DNA of 64,000 nt. It comes from Glandiceps talaboti (Eukaryota > Hemichordata > Enteropneusta > Spengelidae). Each line of letters starts with the position of its first letter. Position 1 is the stretch's first letter. The notes under the pieces were generated by a model. It was not told where the DNA came from, searched no databases, and saw only the letters and a program-made list of their open reading frames with translations. A program made the position numbers and the translations under genes. Of this stretch, positions 59,601 to 64,000 are shown in pieces. The stretch is from assembly GCF_964340395.1 (NCBI RefSeq), contig NC_135562.1, positions 20,528,626-20,592,625 of the forward strand, read 5' to 3'.

Positions 59601-61918
59601 TGGATAGCAAGACCCAAAATGGAGTACCAAGACCCAAGATGGAGTACCAAGACCCAAGATGGATGGATGTGATTACCAATCCCAGCCAGTCGTAAGTTAA
59701 TAATTGTCTTATAAAGTCCTTTTACCTGATATTAATTAGTATTACACATAGGAACATTAGAATTTAGAAACATTTGCTTTAGCTATCATGACTGCAGCGT
59801 GTAGCAAAATTTGAATACATTACAATGTCATATTGGAAGTATAAATTGCTAAACTCATTTGTTTAATTCTCTTTCATATGGAACACCCGAGATGGATAGC
59901 AAGACCCAAAATGGAGTACCAAGACCCAAGATGGAGTACCAAGACCCAAGATGGATGGATGTGATTACCAATCCCAGCCAGTCGTAAGTTAACAATTGTC
60001 TTATAAAGTCCTTTTACCTGATATTAATTAGTATTACACATAGGAACATTAGAATTTAGAAACATTTGCTTTAGCTATCATGACTGCAGCGTGTAGCAAA
60101 ATTTGAATACATTACAATGTCATATTGGAAGTATAAATTGCTAAACTCATTTGTTTAATTCTCTTTCATATGGAACACCCGAGATGGATAGCAAGACCCA
60201 AAATGGAGTACCAAGACCCAAGATGGAGTACCAAGACCCAAGATGGATGGATGTGATTACCAATCCCAGCCAGTCGTAAGTTAACAATTGTCTTATAAAG
60301 TCCTTTTACCTGATATTAATTAGTATTACACATAGGAACATTAGAATTTAGAAACATTTGCTTTAGCTATCATGACTGCAGCGTGTAGCAAAATTTGAAT
60401 ACATTACAATGTCATATTGGAAGTATAAATTGCTAAACTCATTTGTTTAATTCTCTTTCATATGGAACACCCGAGATGGATAGCAAGACCCAAAATGGAG
60501 TACCAAGACCCAAGATGGAGTACCAAGACCCAAGATGGATGGATGTGATTACCAATCCCAGCCAGTCGTAAGTTAACAATTGTCTTATAAAGTCCTTTTA
60601 CCTGATATTAATTAGTATTACACATAGGAACATTAGAATTTAGAAACATTTGCTTTAGCTATCATGACTGCAGCGTGTAGCAAAATTTGAATACATTACA
60701 ATGTCATATTGGAAGTATAAATTGCTAAACTCATTTGTTTAATTCTCTTTCATATGGAACACCCGAGATGGATAGCAAGACCCAAAATGGAGTACCAAGA
60801 CCCAAGATGGAGTACCAAGACCCAAGATGGATGGATGTGATTACCAATCCCAGGCAGTCGTAAGTTAATAATTGTCTTATAAAGTCCTTTTACCTGATAT
60901 TAATTAGTATTACACATAGGAACATTAGAATTTAGAAACATTTGCTTTAGCTATCATGACTGCAGCGTGTAGCAAAATTTGAATACATTACAATGTCATA
61001 TTGGAAGTATAAATTGCTAAACTCATTTGTTTAATTCTCTTTCATATGGAACACCCGAGATGGATAGCAAGACCCAAAATGGAGTACCAAGACCCAAGAT
61101 GGAGTACCAAGACCCAAGATGGATGGATGTGATTACCAATCCCAGGCAGTCGTAAGTTAATAATTGTCTTATAAAGTCCTTTTACCTGATATTAATTAGT
61201 ATTACACATAGGAACATTAGAATTTAGAAACATTTGCTTTAGCTATCATGACTGCAGCGTGTAGCAAAATTTGAATACATTACAATGTCATATTGGAAGT
61301 ATAAATTGCTAAACTCATTTGTTTAATTCTCTTTCATATGGAACACCCGAGATGGATAGCAAGACCCAAAATGGAGTACCAAGACCCAAGATGGAGTACC
61401 AAGACCCAAGATGGATGGATGTGATTACCAATCCCAGGCAGTCGTAAGTTAATAATTGTCTTATAAAGTCCTTTTACCTGATATTAATTAGTATTACACA
61501 TAGGAACATTAGAATTTAGAAACATTTGCTTTAGCTATCATGACTGCAGCGTGTAGCAAAATTTGAATACATTACAATGTCATATTGGAAGTATAAATTG
61601 CTAAACTCATTTGTTTAATTCTCTTTCATATGGAACACCCGAGATGGATAGCAAGACCCAAAATGGAGTACCAAGACCCAAGATGGAGTACCAAGACCCA
61701 AGATGGATGGATGTGATTACCAATCCCAGGCAGTCGTAAGTTAATAATTGTCTTATAAAGTCCTTTTACCTGATATTAATTAGTATTACACATAGGAACA
61801 TTAGAATTTAGAAACATTTGCTTTAGCTATCATGACTGCAGCGTGTAGCAAAATTTGAATACATTACAATGTCATATTGGAAGTATAAATTGCTAAACTC
61901 ATTTGTTTAATTCTCTTT
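47631..61918 (+). repeat. Satellite array, homogeneous core (49 units, 292 bp)
   Basis: From 47631 the unit starts fall every 292 bp, except one 272-bp unit at 53179-53450. The units are nearly identical. The few visible changes are a T-to-A at about 49801 and a cluster of linked changes in units 59583-60750. Each unit has three 20-bp subrepeats and ends its exon-like part with CAGTC|GTAAGTTAAT. No frame is open through a unit, and 292 is not a multiple of three, so the array is not protein-coding. Confidence 0.97.
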
Positions 61919-64000
61919 CATATGGAACACCCAAGATGGAGTACCAAGACCCAAGATTGATGGATGTGATTACCAATCTCAAGGCAGACGTAAGTTAATA
62001 ATTGTATTATAAAGTCCTTTTACCTGATATTAATTAGTATTACACATAGGAAGAATAGAAGTTAGAAACATTTGCTTTAGCTATCATGACTGCAGCGTGT
62101 AGCAAAATTTGAATACATTACAATGTCATATTGGAAGTATAAATTCCTAAACTCATTTGTTTAATTCTCTTTCATATGGAACACCCGAGATGGATACCAA
62201 GACCCAAGATGGAGTACCAAGACCCAAGATGGAGTACCAAGACCCAAGATGGATGGATGTGATTACCAATCCCAGGCAGACGTAAGTTAATAATTGTTTT
62301 ATAAAGTCCTTTTACCTGATATTAATTAATATTACACATAGGAACATTAGAAGTTAGAAACATTTGCTTTAGCTATCATGACTGCAGCGTGTAGCAAAAT
62401 TTGAATACATTACAATGTCATATTGGAAGTATAAATTGCTAAACTCATTTGTTTAATTCTCTTTCATATGGAACACCCGAGATGGATAGCAAGACCCAAG
62501 ATGGAGTACCAAGACCCAAGATGGATGGATGTGATTACCAATCTCAAGGCAGACGTAAGTTAATAATTGTATTATAAAGTCCTTTTACCTGATATTAATT
62601 AGTATTACACATAGGAAGAATAGAAGTTAGAAACATTTGCTTTAGCTATCATGACTGCAGCGTGTAGCAAAATTTGAATACATTACAATGTCATATTGGA
62701 AGTATAAATTGCTAAACTCATTTGTTTAATTCTCTTTCATATGGAACACCCGAGATGGATAGCAAGACCCAAGATGGAGTACCAAGACCCAAGATTGATG
62801 GATGTGATTACCAATCTCAAGGCAGACGTAAGTTAATAATTGTATTATAAAGTCCTTTTACCTGATATTAATTAGTATTACACATAGGAAGAATAGAAGT
62901 TAGAAACATTTGCTTTAGCTATCATGACTGCAGCGTGTACCAAAATTTGAATACATTACAATGTCATATTGGAAGTATAAATTGCTAAACTCATTTGTTT
63001 AATTCTCTTTCATATGGAACACCCGAGATGGATAGCAAGACCCAAGATGGAGTACCAAGACCCAAGATGGATGGATGTGATTACCAATCTCAAGGCAGAC
63101 GTAAGTTAATAATTGTCTTATAAAGTCCTTTTACCTGATATTAATTAGTATTACACATAGGAACAATAGAAGTTAGAAACATTTGCTTTAGCTATCATGA
63201 CTGCAGCGTGTAGCAAAATTTGAATACATTACAATGTCATATTGGAAGTATAAATTGCTAAACTCATTTGTTTAATTCTCTTTCATATGGAACACCCGAG
63301 ATGGATAGCAAGACCCAAGATGGAGTACCAAGACCCAAGATGGATGGATGTGATTACCAATCTCAAGGCAGACGTAAGTTAATAATTGTCTTATAAAGTC
63401 CTTTTACCTGATATTAATTAGTATTACACATAGGAACATTAGAAGTTAGAAACATTTGCTTTAGCTATCATGACTGCAGCGTGTAGCAAAATTTGAATAC
63501 ATTACAATGTCATATTGGAAGTATAAATTGCTAAACTCATTTGTTTAATTCTCTTTCATATGGAACACCCGAGATGGATAGTAAGACCCAAGATGGAGTA
63601 CCAAGACCCAAGATTGATGGATGTGATTACCAATCTCAAGGCAGACGTAAGTTAATAATTGTCTTATAAAGTCCTTTTACCTGATCTTAATTAGTATTAC
63701 ACATAGGAACATTAGAATTTAGAAACATTTGCTTTAGCTATCATGACTGCAGCGTGTAGCAAAATTTGAATACATTACAATGTCATATTGGAAATATAAA
63801 TTGCTAAACTCATTTGTTTAATTCTCTTTCATATGGAACACCCGAGATGGATAGCAAGACCCAAGATGGAGTACCAAGACCCAAGATTGATGGATGTGAT
63901 TACCAATCTCAAGGCAGACGTAAGTTAATAATTGTATTATAAAGTCCTTTTACCTGATATTAATTAGTATTACACATAGGAAGAATAGAAGTTAGAAACA
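61919..64000 (+). repeat. Satellite array, 3' diversified part (continues past window)
   Basis: Units start at 61919 (254 bp, lacking the ATGGATAGCAAGAC part), 62173 (292), 62465, 62738, 63011, 63284, 63557 (273 each) and 63830 (partial). Diversified short-type units return here, mirroring the 5' edge, with AGACGTAAGT donor-like sites. The array is cut by the window end. Confidence 0.95.

Noticed and set aside
42799-64000. CRISPR array
   Set aside because: The whole 292-bp unit repeats, including would-be spacers; there are no unique spacers, no cas genes, and the DNA is eukaryotic.
42799-64000. Protein-coding tandem repeat
   Set aside because: No frame is open through a unit, unit length is not a multiple of three, and intron-like parts are as conserved as the exon-like part.

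Overview
The window is non-coding, transposon-rich DNA from a eukaryote. It looks like a marine invertebrate animal: there are Penelope-like elements, Helitrons, CR1/L2-type LINEs, a tRNA-derived SINE, frequent ACATGT-type repeats and abundant GTAT/CATA/TA microsatellites. I would guess amphioxus, hemichordate or lophotrochozoan, but cannot prove the taxon from sequence alone. No complete host gene is visible; only a few exon-like fragments can be argued.

Layout. 1-10.4 kb: AT-rich intergenic DNA with hairpin repeats, a fold-back element (1642-2334), microsatellite, a tRNA-headed SINE (3247-3728) and an old duplicated block (4.4-6.0 kb). 10.4-18.5 kb: a cluster of Penelope-like elements (PLEs). 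A tail fragment lies at 10435-10683. An older minus-strand PLE (12580-18457) sits inside a (CATA)n tract and is split exactly at the TATATA codons of its own YIG motif by two younger PLEs (13135-14458 and 14553-17083). Both younger copies have fold-back structure, and their tails carry hammerhead-ribozyme-like motifs. 18.5-23.9 kb: duplicated exon-like modules and a long inverted repeat. 23.9-25.8 kb: a 5'-truncated LINE with a 10-bp target duplication. 26.1-29.1 kb: two tandem arrays, one carrying a palindromic MITE with a 9-bp target duplication.

29.1-39.3 kb: one decayed minus-strand Helitron (HUH Rep plus PIF1-type helicase). It is interrupted by a LINE with two open ORFs (30416-34868) and by a 2.6-kb TIR transposon (35053-37646) with a 4-bp target duplication. 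Helitron protein homology continues across both insertions, so the order of insertion can be read. 40.5-41.6 kb: a broken LINE RT on the plus strand.

42.8-64.0 kb: a satellite array running off the window, about 74 units of 272-293 bp. A core of 49 near-identical units (47631-61918) is flanked by diversified units with higher-order order. Each unit contains a GTAAGT donor-like site and, upstream, a branchpoint/pyrimidine-like stretch, as though an exon plus intron had been amplified. The main signals are this exon-like satellite and the nested, microsatellite-targeted, ribozyme-bearing PLE cluster.
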